The notes below the pieces were generated by a model, which was not told where the DNA came from, did no database searches, and saw only the letters and a list, made by a program, of their open reading frames with translations. Shown one piece after another: positions 5,408-12,263 of a stretch of DNA of 12,336 nt. Source of the DNA: CAZYTX01 sp964650485 (lineage in GTDB: Bacteria > RBG-13-61-14 > DATKZS01); assembly GCA_964650485.1 (NCBI GenBank), contig CAZYTX010000074.1, forward strand, positions 1-12,336, written 5' to 3'. Within the stretch, counting starts at the first letter, position 1; each line of letters starts with the position of its first letter. Made by a program: the position numbers and the translations under genes.

Positions 5408-6097
5408 TCATGCAATAATGCTCTCGCTTCTCCGCCAGGGGCAATCCTTTTTGCAGAACACGCAGGGGGCTGGATAAGGGACTTCCCGCGCCACTACTGA
5501 CACCGAGGAGATTGACTTCGCAGGGTTCATGACAAAGTACGGGTTCAGGCGCACCCCGACCTTTTCTCCGTCCAGGACATCGAACACAAGGCCCTGGCCC
5601 TGGAGCTCCCAGTCGCAGTAGCCCGGGCTGAACCTCTGGGAGGCCTGGAGACCAAGGCCATCGAGCTCGGTCCTCCAATGCTCCTCCACCAGGTCCGCGG
5701 CCCGCTCGGCAAGCTCCGAGCCTAAAGAGTCGAAAAAGTACTGGGCCAGGATGGAGCCGTCAGGTCCCGCGTCCTTCCAACTTTCATCGCCCGCGGTGGC
5801 TATCATGAACATGATGCGCCGCTCCCCCTGGCAGGCCCTCAACAGCCGCGAGAACATATGGCTACGTATAAGACCGTCTTCCACCCGCACCTCTTTGTCG
5901 CCCGCGTCCACGACCGGCAGGAGCCTGTAAGCGCCCCTGGGCCTGAACAGGGAGCCGGCCTTACTCTCGAACTCATCGAGCAGGTCCTGCACCTCGGCAT
6001 GGACCGCGGCGCCTGGCTCGTACCCGAGTCTTTGTATCACGTTTCCCTTGATCCGGGCGATGAGCTCGGGGCTGACATGTGGCTCTACGATCTCCAT
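5408..6097 (-). CDS. Stand-alone methionine synthase (MetH) reactivation-domain protein
   Basis: The 229-residue protein matches the S-adenosylmethionine-binding activation domain found at the C-terminus of cobalamin-dependent methionine synthase, here as a separate polypeptide. The key motif is RFSPGYCDW (155-163), corresponding to the family's R-x-x-x-G-Y SAM-binding motif. It is followed by VGVRLNPYFVMNPAKSISSV (180-199), equivalent to the conserved 'P-x-k-S-v-S' segment. In the full enzyme this domain supplies the methyl group from SAM for reductive methylation of oxidised cob(II)alamin. Unlike E. coli MetH, the protein ends in a cysteine cluster, Cys212-x2-Cys215-x3-Cys219, which could bind a metal or iron-sulfur cluster. 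No metH lies in the window, so the partner must be elsewhere. The ATG at 6097 lacks a Shine-Dalgarno sequence. Upstream in frame is a stop and no ATG, and the next internal Met is residue 81, so the start is accepted with some doubt. Confidence 0.85.
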   Translation of the reverse strand: MEIVEPHVSPELIARIKGNVIQRLGYEPGAAVHAEVQDLLDEFESKAGSLFRPRGAYRLLPVVDAGDKEVRVEDGLIRSHMFSRLLRACQGERRIMFMIATAGDESWKDAGPDGSILAQYFFDSLGSELAERAADLVEEHWRTELDGLGLQASQRFSPGYCDWELQGQGLVFDVLDGEKVGVRLNPYFVMNPAKSISSVSVVAREVPYPAPCVFCKKDCPWRRSESIIA

Positions 6098-6158
6098 GGC
6101 CAGTACGTATCTATTTTAGTTGCACGCTCCTTATCGTTCCACAAGGAGTTTAAACAGG

Positions 6159-6187
6159 TTGTCAGCTCCTTGCTGGCATGCTATTAG
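6159..6187 (+). promoter_or_regulatory. Possible promoter for the DUF362 gene
   Basis: TTGTCA (6159-6164, five of six consensus matches) is separated by 17 bp from TATTAG (6182-6187, four of six); TAGAAT overlaps slightly downstream. The leader would be about 50 nt. It lies in the 146-bp divergent gap shared with the MetH-reactivation gene. Two GCTCCTT copies (6126-6132 and 6165-6171) flank one inverted AAGGAG (6143-6148) here, a possible operator. Confidence 0.3.
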
Positions 6188-6243
6188 AATTATGGAGATT
6201 CTATCCTTGGCGCGGCAACTAACCAGTCTTCAGGAGGACAGCC

Positions 6244-7650
6244 ATGACCGACCAGGACCTCGTAAACACCGTGTACATAAAGCGTCTTTCGGAGTACGAC
6301 CGTGACGCTGTGTGCGAGATAGCGACCGAGGGCATGCGAGAGTTCGGGTTCAAGCCCTCGGGCAATGTGTTTGTAAAGCCCAACGTGGTGGTGGCCCACA
6401 AGCCCGAGCTCCTTGGCAACAAGGCTTGCACAAAGTCCGAGGTCATCGGGGGGTCCATGCTGGCCCTGGCAGACTCTCCCGGGGTGGCGCGGGTGGACCT
6501 GGGCGAGAACTCCTCGGTGGGGTTCCCCACCCGCATGTGTTACAAGTACGCGGGCTACTACGACGAGATAGCCGCCATAAGGAAGCGGGCAAAGTCCCGG
6601 GTTGACCTGTTCTGCATAGACGAGGAGCCGCGCGACCGGGTGTTCATAGGCGGCATGGTGCACGACACCCTCCGGGTGTCCAGGAAGATGGCCCGGGCCG
6701 ACGCCAAGGTGTACCTGCCAAGGCTCAAGTGCCACTGCGTGTCAAACATGACCGCGACCATAAAGCTCAACGTGGGCATCTGCTCGGACGACGAGCGCTC
6801 CATACGCCACGACTTCCTCTTGAACGACAAGATCGTGGACCTGCTCTCCGCGGGCTACCCCGACTTCGTGATAATGGACGCGGTGGACGTGGGCGTGGGC
6901 AACGAGGGATTCCCCACGCTGCGCAAGCTGGGCCTGATGGTGATGGGCAGGAACCCGGTGGCCGTGGACATGGTGGGGGCCAGGCTCCTGGGCATGACCC
7001 CGGAGGACGTGCCCTATCTAAAGCGCGCGATCGAGCGCGGGTACGGGCCGTCAAGCATTGACCAGGTGAAGATCGCCGGGGACCTCCACAGCCTGCAAGA
7101 CGTGGATGCGCAGGCCGAGCGGGTAAAGCCGCACGACCACGAGTTCTATCGCTGGCAGGACGTGCACAAGGAGCTCGAGCGACTTCAATCACCCATCCGT
7201 TTCTTCTGGGGACCGTACCGCGAGAACGGGAGCGAAAAGTGCCTTACCGGCTGCGTGATGGGCCTAAAGATGTTTTTAGCAAGCTTCGAGCAGTACGCGG
7301 GCGCGGAGGCCTTTGCAAAAGCAAGGCCCTCGGTCATCGTAATCGGGAACTGCAAGGACAAGGAGATTGACGCGGCCGGGAACAACGTGTTCATGTTCGG
7401 TAGCTGCGCCAAAGCGAATATCAAGAACGCCCGCAAAATAAAAAAGATTGACAAGTGCTACACCACGGTCACCGATATGACCATACAGTGCGGCGCCGGC
7501 CTGGGACTGCCAGCGCCCATCCTCGACCCGGCATTCGTGCTCCCCTTTGCCAGGGGCATGACCGGGGCCTCGCTCAGGAAGCTCGTTAAGATGCGCTACG
7601 CACAGGACGTGGTCCACTTCCTCACAAAGAGCCTGGAGAGAAGAATCTGA
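6244..7650 (+). CDS. DUF362 (COG2006) protein with a Cys-rich C-terminal domain
   Basis: This 468-residue cytoplasmic protein has a DUF362 core at about 38-285: VFVKPNVVV (42-50), a Lys/Asn-containing core TIKLNVGIC (172-180), GVGNEGFPT (217-225) and GRNPVAVDMVGARLLGM (235-251). The family's activity is not established. Many members carry a C-terminal pair of [4Fe-4S] ferredoxin motifs, but this one does not. Instead residues 300-468 form a different domain with scattered cysteines: CLTGC at 333-337, Cys370 in IGNC, Cys388 in FGSC, Cys405 and Cys416. More cysteines lie at 163 and 165 (CHC) and 180. A metal or Fe-S role is possible but not shown. The start is clear, with AGGAGG 6 nt before the ATG. 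It is divergent from the MetH-reactivation gene, and no terminator is visible before the toxin-antitoxin operon. Confidence 0.8.
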   Translation: MTDQDLVNTVYIKRLSEYDRDAVCEIATEGMREFGFKPSGNVFVKPNVVVAHKPELLGNKACTKSEVIGGSMLALADSPGVARVDLGENSSVGFPTRMCYKYAGYYDEIAAIRKRAKSRVDLFCIDEEPRDRVFIGGMVHDTLRVSRKMARADAKVYLPRLKCHCVSNMTATIKLNVGICSDDERSIRHDFLLNDKIVDLLSAGYPDFVIMDAVDVGVGNEGFPTLRKLGLMVMGRNPVAVDMVGARLLGMTPEDVPYLKRAIERGYGPSSIDQVKIAGDLHSLQDVDAQAERVKPHDHEFYRWQDVHKELERLQSPIRFFWGPYRENGSEKCLTGCVMGLKMFLASFEQYAGAEAFAKARPSVIVIGNCKDKEIDAAGNNVFMFGSCAKANIKNARKIKKIDKCYTTVTDMTIQCGAGLGLPAPILDPAFVLPFARGMTGASLRKLVKMRYAQDVVHFLTKSLERRI

Positions 7651-7707
7651 TTCCGTATGGATTTTCCTTGATTTATTTCAGCGAGGCTGTAGAGTTGAAA
7701 CCGGGAT

Positions 7708-7735
7708 TTGCGAGCAGCCCAAATGATAATATACT
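7708..7735 (+). promoter_or_regulatory. Possible promoter of the toxin-antitoxin operon
   Basis: TTGCGA (7708-7713) and TATACT (7730-7735, five of six consensus matches) are 16 bp apart. A perfect TATAAT at 7735-7740 overlaps but lacks a well-spaced -35 box. The leader contains AAGCC (7752-7756) and GGCTT (7771-7775) as an inverted repeat that could serve as an operator for the antitoxin, since such operons are usually autoregulated. Confidence 0.35.
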
Positions 7736-7801
7736 ATAATGATGTTTAACAAAGCCGGAAACGGACATAGGGCTTGATACAATGATGGAAAGGAGTCGAG
7801 A

Positions 7802-8023
7802 ATGCGCTTGAACGACATTCCCCAGATTGACCAGCTAAGCGTGCCAGAAAAGATCCTGCTGGTGGAAGAGTTGTGGGACAGCATCGCCGCGGATGAATCG
7901 AGCGTGCCTGTCCCCCGGTCTCACCTGGAAGAGCTGGAAAGAAGACTGAAGAGGCACAACTCTGATCCGGGAAGGCTCCTCTCCATGGAAGAGCTAAAAC
8001 ACAGGATCGAGAAAAGGAAATGA
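7802..8023 (+). CDS. Addiction-module antitoxin component (TIGR02574-like)
   Basis: This 73-residue protein matches the 'putative addiction module component' family. It has the hallmark LSVPEKILLVEELWDSIA (12-29) followed by LEELERRLKRHNSDPG (42-57) and a charged C-terminal helix with SMEELKHRI. In known pairs the antitoxin binds and neutralises its cognate RelE/ParE-type toxin and usually represses the operon. AAAGGAG at 7789-7795 lies 6 nt before the ATG. The TGA stop overlaps the toxin ATG (ATGA at 8020-8023), the usual translational coupling. A promoter candidate lies about 70 bp upstream. Codon use is like that of the flanking genes, so there is no strong sign of recent acquisition. Confidence 0.9.
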   Translation: MRLNDIPQIDQLSVPEKILLVEELWDSIAADESSVPVPRSHLEELERRLKRHNSDPGRLLSMEELKHRIEKRK

Positions 8024-8334
8024 AATGCGTCCTTCGCTTCTCTCCGGAGCTGGAGGACGATGTGGTCGCAGGATACGAATGGTACGAAAACAAGGCCCGG
8101 GGCCTGGGAGAAGAATTTCTTCGGATGTTCGATTCAGCTCTTTCTCTGGTTCTTCGCTATCCCCTCCTTTCGCCTGAAATAGATAAGGGATTCCGTCGAA
8201 GGTTGCTCAGGAGATTCCCCTATGCAATTTATTACATAATAGAAGGCAACGAGATTATTGTGTACGGTTTCTTCCATTGCGCCCGCGATCCTGCCAACAT
8301 CAAGGAAAAGCTTTTCGATAGGTCCGAGGAATAA
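8020..8334 (+). CDS. RelE/ParE-superfamily toxin
   Basis: This 104-residue protein has the compact RelE/ParE fold. The N-terminal helical hairpin includes FSPELEDDVVAGYEWYE (7-23), the middle strand region is GFRRRLLRRFPYAIYYII (57-74), and the C-terminal strand ends VYGFFHCARDP (81-91). The His86/Arg89 pair near the end matches the typical 'H-x-x-R-d-P' of the family. RelE-like members cleave mRNA on the ribosome and ParE-like members inhibit gyrase; the sequence alone does not settle which applies. It is translationally coupled to the antitoxin by a 4-bp overlap. All expected regions are intact, so it is likely functional. It faces the aconitase gene with an 80-bp gap. Confidence 0.9.
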   Translation: MKCVLRFSPELEDDVVAGYEWYENKARGLGEEFLRMFDSALSLVLRYPLLSPEIDKGFRRRLLRRFPYAIYYIIEGNEIIVYGFFHCARDPANIKEKLFDRSEE

Positions 8335-8360
8335 TTAGAATACTGCTTAATGTTAGGGAC

Positions 8361-8395
8361 AGTCACTCCTTTCGGAATGTAACTATATTTTTGCT
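8361..8395 (+). terminator. Possible bidirectional stem-loop between the toxin and aconitase genes
   Basis: AGTCAC-TCC (8361-8369), loop TTTC, GGA-AT-GTAACT (8374-8384) form a bulged stem, followed on the plus strand by ATATTTTT. On the minus strand the loop reads GAAA and a C-A mismatch becomes a G-U pair, so the stem is better there, but the T run favours the plus strand. It is the only terminator candidate in this convergent gap. Confidence 0.3.
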
Positions 8396-8414
8396 CCGCG
8401 CCTCCAGCAACTGA

Positions 8415-10343
8415 TCACCGCCTGCTCTTCATCTTCACCTGCCTCATGGCCCCGCCGGCCAGGAGCTGCCTCTGCTCGTACTCGTTGATCCCGATGTCCA
8501 CCTTGTACTCGGCCCCGTCCACCTTTACCGTGACCCTGGCCGGCAGCTTTGAGAGCTCTTTTCTCACCTCGGGCAGCTCGACCCGGTCCCCGTGCTTTAT
8601 GGCCTTGTAAACCTTGTCGTCTACGGGTATGGGCAGCATGCCCTGGGCTATCAGGTTCCTCCTGTGGATGCGTGCAAAGGACTTTGCAAGCACGCCCTTG
8701 ACACCCAGGTGCTTTGGCGCCATGGCAGCGTGCTCGCGCGATGACCCCTGCCCGTAGTTGTCCCCGGCCAGGATGAAGCCGCCCCCCCACTCCTCGGCCC
8801 GCTTTACAAACCCCTCGTCCTCCTTCATGAAGGTGTAGCGGGATATGGCCGGGACATTGGACCGGTCGGCCATGACAAGGGCCCCGTCCGGGGCCATGGA
8901 CCCGGTGGAGATGTTGTTCCCCAGCTTGATCAGCACCCTGCCGGACAAGCTCTTTGGCAGGGCCTTTTGCGCTGGAGGCTTCTTTATGTTGCTGCCCCAC
9001 CTGATCTCCACCTTGGCCCTCTGCTTCCCGGGCGGGGGCGCAAGGATCATGGAGTCGTCTATATGCGGCTTTACCCATTTCAGCTTTGGCGGCTGGCCCA
9101 GTGTGCGGGGGTCTGTGATCTTTCCCTTCAGGGCGCACGCACCCGCTGTGGCCGGGCTTGCAAGATACACCCGGTCGTTCTTGGTGCCCGAGCGTCCGGG
9201 GAAGTTCCTGTTCATGGTGCGCACCGACGGCTTTCCCTCGGGAGGGGCCTGGCCCATGCCCACGCACGGCCCGCACGCCGGCTCGAGCAGCCTTGCCCCC
9301 CCGTGTATCAACTGCTCCAGCACGCCGGCCCTTGCGATCCTGTCCATTATCTGCCTGGAGCCGGGGGACACGGTCATGGTCACGCCCGGGCGAACGCCTC
9401 CCCTGGATATGATGGCCGCGGGTATAGCAAGGTCCTCATACCACGAGTTCACGCTCGAGCCGGTGCACACCTGGGCGATCTCGATACCGGCGACCTCCTC
9501 CACCGGCGCCACGTTGTCAGGGTTGCTGGGCTTTGCTATGAGCGGCGTGAGGTCCGAGAGGTTAATCTCCATGTGCTCGTCGTACTCCGCGGCCTTGTCA
9601 GGTTTCAGCTCCACCCACTGGTGCTCGCGTGCCTGCTCCTTCATGAACCTCCTGGTCTGGTGGTCGCTGGGGAAGATGCCGGTGGTGGCCCCGGTCTCCA
9701 TTATCATGTTGCAGACGGTGGCCCTGCCGGTGACGGGTATCTTTCCCGCCGACGGCCCGGTGAACTCGTATATTTTTCCCAGGCCGCCCTTGGCGCTCAC
9801 CCGCCTGAGAATCTCGAGCACCAGGTCCTTGCCCGAGACCCAGTCCGGGAACTCACCGGAGAGGTGCACCCCCACCACGGTCGGGGTGGCCAGATGGAAC
9901 CCCTGTCCTGCAAGGGCCATGGCCACGTCAAGGCCGCCCGCGCCTATGGCTATGGAACCCATGGCCCCGCTGGTGGTGGTGTGCGAGTCAGAGCCCACCA
10001 GGGTCTTTCCCGGCCGGGCGAACCTCTCCACGTGCAACTGGTGACAGATACCGTTGCCTGGGAGGCTCACGTAAAACCCGTACTTCTGGCCGGCGCTCTC
10101 AAGGAACAGGTGGTCCTCGGGGTTTCTGAAGTCGAGCTGGAGCATGTTGTGGTCTATGTAGCAGATAGCGAACGGCGCCTGGACCTGGTCAAGGCCCATC
10201 TGCATGAACTGGAGGGTCACCATGGTGCCGGTGGCGTCCTGCATCAGCACCTGGTCAATGTCCAGCACGTTCTCCTCGCCGGGCCGCAGGCCGCCATCGC
10301 GTAAATGCCGGGATAAAATCTTTTGGGTCAGGTTCATGGCCAT
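8415..10343 (-). CDS. Aconitate hydratase, Aquifex-type (aconitase/isopropylmalate isomerase superfamily)
   Basis: This 642-residue enzyme interconverts citrate and isocitrate through cis-aconitate, using a [4Fe-4S] cluster. The cluster ligands are Cys293 in QVCTGSS, and Cys357 and Cys360 in ACGPCVG. The substrate-binding motif GSDSHTTT lies at 117-124. After a linker at about 405-465 comes the swivelling domain with GDNYGQGSSREHAA (527-540), which holds the catalytic Ser and Arg. The length and fused single-chain layout fit the short 'Aquifex-type' aconitase family (about 640-660 residues) rather than the 850-900-residue AcnA or AcnB. Homoaconitase or isopropylmalate isomerase activity cannot be excluded by sequence alone, but those are usually two-subunit enzymes. 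The start at 10343 has AGGAGG 7-8 nt upstream; a second ATG two codons later is less well spaced. It is divergent from the TPR gene, with no citrate-cycle neighbour. Confidence 0.92.
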   Translation of the reverse strand: MAMNLTQKILSRHLRDGGLRPGEENVLDIDQVLMQDATGTMVTLQFMQMGLDQVQAPFAICYIDHNMLQLDFRNPEDHLFLESAGQKYGFYVSLPGNGICHQLHVERFARPGKTLVGSDSHTTTSGAMGSIAIGAGGLDVAMALAGQGFHLATPTVVGVHLSGEFPDWVSGKDLVLEILRRVSAKGGLGKIYEFTGPSAGKIPVTGRATVCNMIMETGATTGIFPSDHQTRRFMKEQAREHQWVELKPDKAAEYDEHMEINLSDLTPLIAKPSNPDNVAPVEEVAGIEIAQVCTGSSVNSWYEDLAIPAAIISRGGVRPGVTMTVSPGSRQIMDRIARAGVLEQLIHGGARLLEPACGPCVGMGQAPPEGKPSVRTMNRNFPGRSGTKNDRVYLASPATAGACALKGKITDPRTLGQPPKLKWVKPHIDDSMILAPPPGKQRAKVEIRWGSNIKKPPAQKALPKSLSGRVLIKLGNNISTGSMAPDGALVMADRSNVPAISRYTFMKEDEGFVKRAEEWGGGFILAGDNYGQGSSREHAAMAPKHLGVKGVLAKSFARIHRRNLIAQGMLPIPVDDKVYKAIKHGDRVELPEVRKELSKLPARVTVKVDGAEYKVDIGINEYEQRQLLAGGAMRQVKMKSRR

Positions 10344-10530
10344 GGGGCACCCTCCTTGATTACTACTATATGCATCAAGACAAGAGATACAAATTTAACT
10401 ATAAAACTGTGAAAGGCAAAGACCAAAAGAAAGTTGATTTTACCGGCGAGACATTGCCCGGACTTGATATGGATTAATCATCTCTGCTATTTTTACTTGC
10501 ATAATAGACTGAAGCCATAGGAGGGGAAAA

Positions 10531-11367
10531 ATGGGAAGGTTACGTATCAGTCTGCTTGCGCTTTTATGTTGCGTCGCCCTGGTGTCCGCGGCTTATGCCG
10601 GCGGTCTGCCAAAGCCGCAATCGGAGGACCCAAAGGCCCAGGAGCTGATTGACAAGGCCTGGGAGCTGGACAGGAGCGGGTCAAATCCCGAGATCTACAA
10701 GCAGTGCATCGAGCTCATGGAGAAGGCCAACAAAATAGACCCAAACAACGCCTCCATCCTCACCGATCTCTCCCGCTACTACTGGAACTACGGGGACAAC
10801 CTGCCCAAGGAGACCGATGAGCAGCAGGAGCGGCTGGAGGACATCTACAACCAGGGGCTGGAGTACGCCGCGAGGTCGCTCGAGGTCAAGGAGACAGTGG
10901 GCGGTCACTACTGGTACGCTGTGAACCGGGCCGCGTCCGAGGAGTTCAACTCCATATTCTCCCAGGCCGCGGCATTCCCCGCGGTGCTGAAGCACGACCG
11001 GTACGTGGACGAGCAGGACCCCGAGTACTACTACGGGGCTTCGGGAAGATTGTGGACCGAGATACTGGTGCGGGTGCCCAAGGTGGTGGTCAAGATGGTG
11101 GGCTACGACCCGCAGGAGGTGGTGGACGAGATAAACGAGTCCATTGAAAGGGAGCCGCGATACTTTGACAACTACGTGTACAAGGCGAGGTTCATCTATA
11201 ACTACTACGGCGAGGAGAAAAAGGAGGAGGCATTGAAGCTCATCGAGAAGGTCCTGGAAAAGGACCCTGGGGTGTTCCCCGAGGAAAAGGTGGCAAACCA
11301 GGTCAGCCAGCGAGACGCGCGCGAGCTGTGGAAAGAGATCACCGGCAAGGAGTGCCCGGAAAAATAA
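10531..11367 (+). CDS. Secreted TPR-like (TatT-like) periplasmic protein
   Basis: This 278-residue protein has a Sec signal peptide (Arg3, Arg5, hydrophobic 6-20, likely cleavage after AYA at 21-23). The mature part is all helical with tetratricopeptide-like pairs, for example KQCIELMEKANKIDPNNASI (57-76), LEYAARSLEVK (110-120) and EEALKLIEKVLEKDPGVFP (232-250). The GGHYWYAVNRAAS segment (124-136) resembles the conserved motif of TatT, the T component associated with some TRAP transporters, and of related TPR proteins. No TRAP transporter genes are present, so a general scaffold or ligand-binding role is as likely. The start is strong: AGGAGG at 10519-10524, 6 nt before the ATG. The sirtuin gene begins 3 nt after its stop, so the two are cotranscribed. 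The 187-bp divergent gap with aconitase holds only weak promoter candidates. Confidence 0.8.
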   Translation: MGRLRISLLALLCCVALVSAAYAGGLPKPQSEDPKAQELIDKAWELDRSGSNPEIYKQCIELMEKANKIDPNNASILTDLSRYYWNYGDNLPKETDEQQERLEDIYNQGLEYAARSLEVKETVGGHYWYAVNRAASEEFNSIFSQAAAFPAVLKHDRYVDEQDPEYYYGASGRLWTEILVRVPKVVVKMVGYDPQEVVDEINESIEREPRYFDNYVYKARFIYNYYGEEKKEEALKLIEKVLEKDPGVFPEEKVANQVSQRDARELWKEITGKECPEK

Positions 11368-11370
11368 TCC

Positions 11371-12141
11371 ATGGCAGAAAAACAGAGCCTGGAAGAGCGC
11401 ATCATCACCGGGGCCGGGTGGATCGCAGAGTCCGGGCGCATAGTGGTGTTCACCGGCGCCGGGATCAGCACCGACTCGGGCGTGCCCGACTACCGCGGGC
11501 CCGAGGGTGTGTGGACCAGGCGCGACAAGGGGCTTTCGCCTCCCAGGGCAAGGGTGGGCATAGGCGAGGCCGAGCCCAACCCCGGACACAAGGCCGTGTT
11601 AAAGCTCCAGGAAATGGGCAAGCCCCACTTCCTCATCTCGCAGAACGTTGACAACCTGCACCTCAAATCAGGCATCAAGCCCGGGCTCATAGCCGAGCTG
11701 CACGGGAACGTGGCGCTCTTAAAGTGCATGCAGTGCGACAAAAGGTACACAAAGGACGAGCTCGGCTGGGACCAGGCAAAGCTCGGCAAGGGCTACAGGA
11801 CCGACCCGGGCCGGGACGGACAGCCCCAATGCGAGTGCGGGGGCAGGGTCATATCCAGCGTGGTCAACTTCGGGGACCCCATGCCCGAGAAGGAGATGGC
11901 CTTGTCAATGAAAGCCTCACAGGAGTGCGACCTCTTTATAGTGGCCGGCTCGTCACTGCTGGTCTCGCCGGCCAACACCTTCCCCCTGGTGGCCCTCCGG
12001 GCCGGCGCCCGGCTGATCATAATCAACCGGGACGAGACGCCCTACGACCACGTGGCGCACCTGCACTTTGACGAGGGAATAGGGGAGTCGCTGGCGCCAA
12101 TGGTGGAGATGGCCGGGCGGATCATGGAAGATAGGGCCTGA
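11371..12141 (+). CDS. SIRT6/7-like sirtuin, NAD-dependent protein deacylase
   Basis: This 256-residue cytoplasmic enzyme removes acyl groups from lysines using NAD+. All core motifs are present: GAGISTDSG (29-37), PDYRGPEGVWT (39-49), QNVD (91-94), the catalytic His111 in LHGN, NFGD (166-169), GSSLLVSP (193-200) and IIIN (216-219). Zinc ligands are Cys119-x2-Cys122 and Cys154-x-Cys156. The second pair is CxC rather than the usual CxxC, a variant to note. The GPEGVWT motif places it near the SIRT6/SIRT7-type branch rather than the CobB type. It starts 3 nt after the TPR gene stop, with only a weak ribosome binding site of its own, which suggests translational coupling. A GCCT-GAGA-AGGC-TTTT hairpin overlaps its stop codon. 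Confidence 0.93.
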   Translation: MAEKQSLEERIITGAGWIAESGRIVVFTGAGISTDSGVPDYRGPEGVWTRRDKGLSPPRARVGIGEAEPNPGHKAVLKLQEMGKPHFLISQNVDNLHLKSGIKPGLIAELHGNVALLKCMQCDKRYTKDELGWDQAKLGKGYRTDPGRDGQPQCECGGRVISSVVNFGDPMPEKEMALSMKASQECDLFIVAGSSLLVSPANTFPLVALRAGARLIIINRDETPYDHVAHLHFDEGIGESLAPMVEMAGRIMEDRA

Positions 12142-12151
12142 GAAGGCTTTT
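12136..12151 (+). terminator. Short terminator-like hairpin overlapping the sirtuin stop codon
   Basis: GCCT (12136-12139), GAGA (a GNRA tetraloop), AGGC (12144-12147) and TTTT (12148-12151). The TGA stop is inside the structure. The stem is only 4 bp plus two possible G-T pairs, so termination would be weak. The large palindrome 20 bp further on could complete it. Confidence 0.4.
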
Positions 12152-12172
12152 ATCCAGAATAATATTCATGTT

Positions 12173-12263
12173 TCGCACAGAGACACGGAGGACAGAGAGT
12201 ATTGATAATATACAACAAGGAAAAAAGACTCAAATACTCTGCGTTCTCCGTGTCTCTGTGCGA
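12173..12263. repeat. Large imperfect inverted repeat (31-bp arms, 29-base loop)
   Basis: The left arm is 12173-12203 and the right arm 12233-12263. The outer 18 bases of each arm (TCGCACAGAGACACGGAG and its complement) pair perfectly. The inner 13 bases pair with three mismatches and end in AGAGTATT/AATACTCT. The A/T-rich loop has no gene. The CACAGAGACACGGAG-type sequence is one I recall as a dispersed intergenic palindrome in several bacterial phyla, which suggests a repeat element or small non-autonomous mobile element. It could also end the sirtuin transcript. Confidence 0.8.

Noticed and set aside
7651..7700. Terminator after the DUF362 gene
   Set aside because: The sequence is A/T-rich with short T runs but has no paired stem.
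8967..10304. A 445-codon open frame on the plus strand antisense to aconitase
   Set aside because: It is a by-product of GC-rich codon bias in aconitase. The translation is rich in Gly, Arg, His and Val with no recognisable motif, while the minus strand encodes a full set of aconitase motifs.
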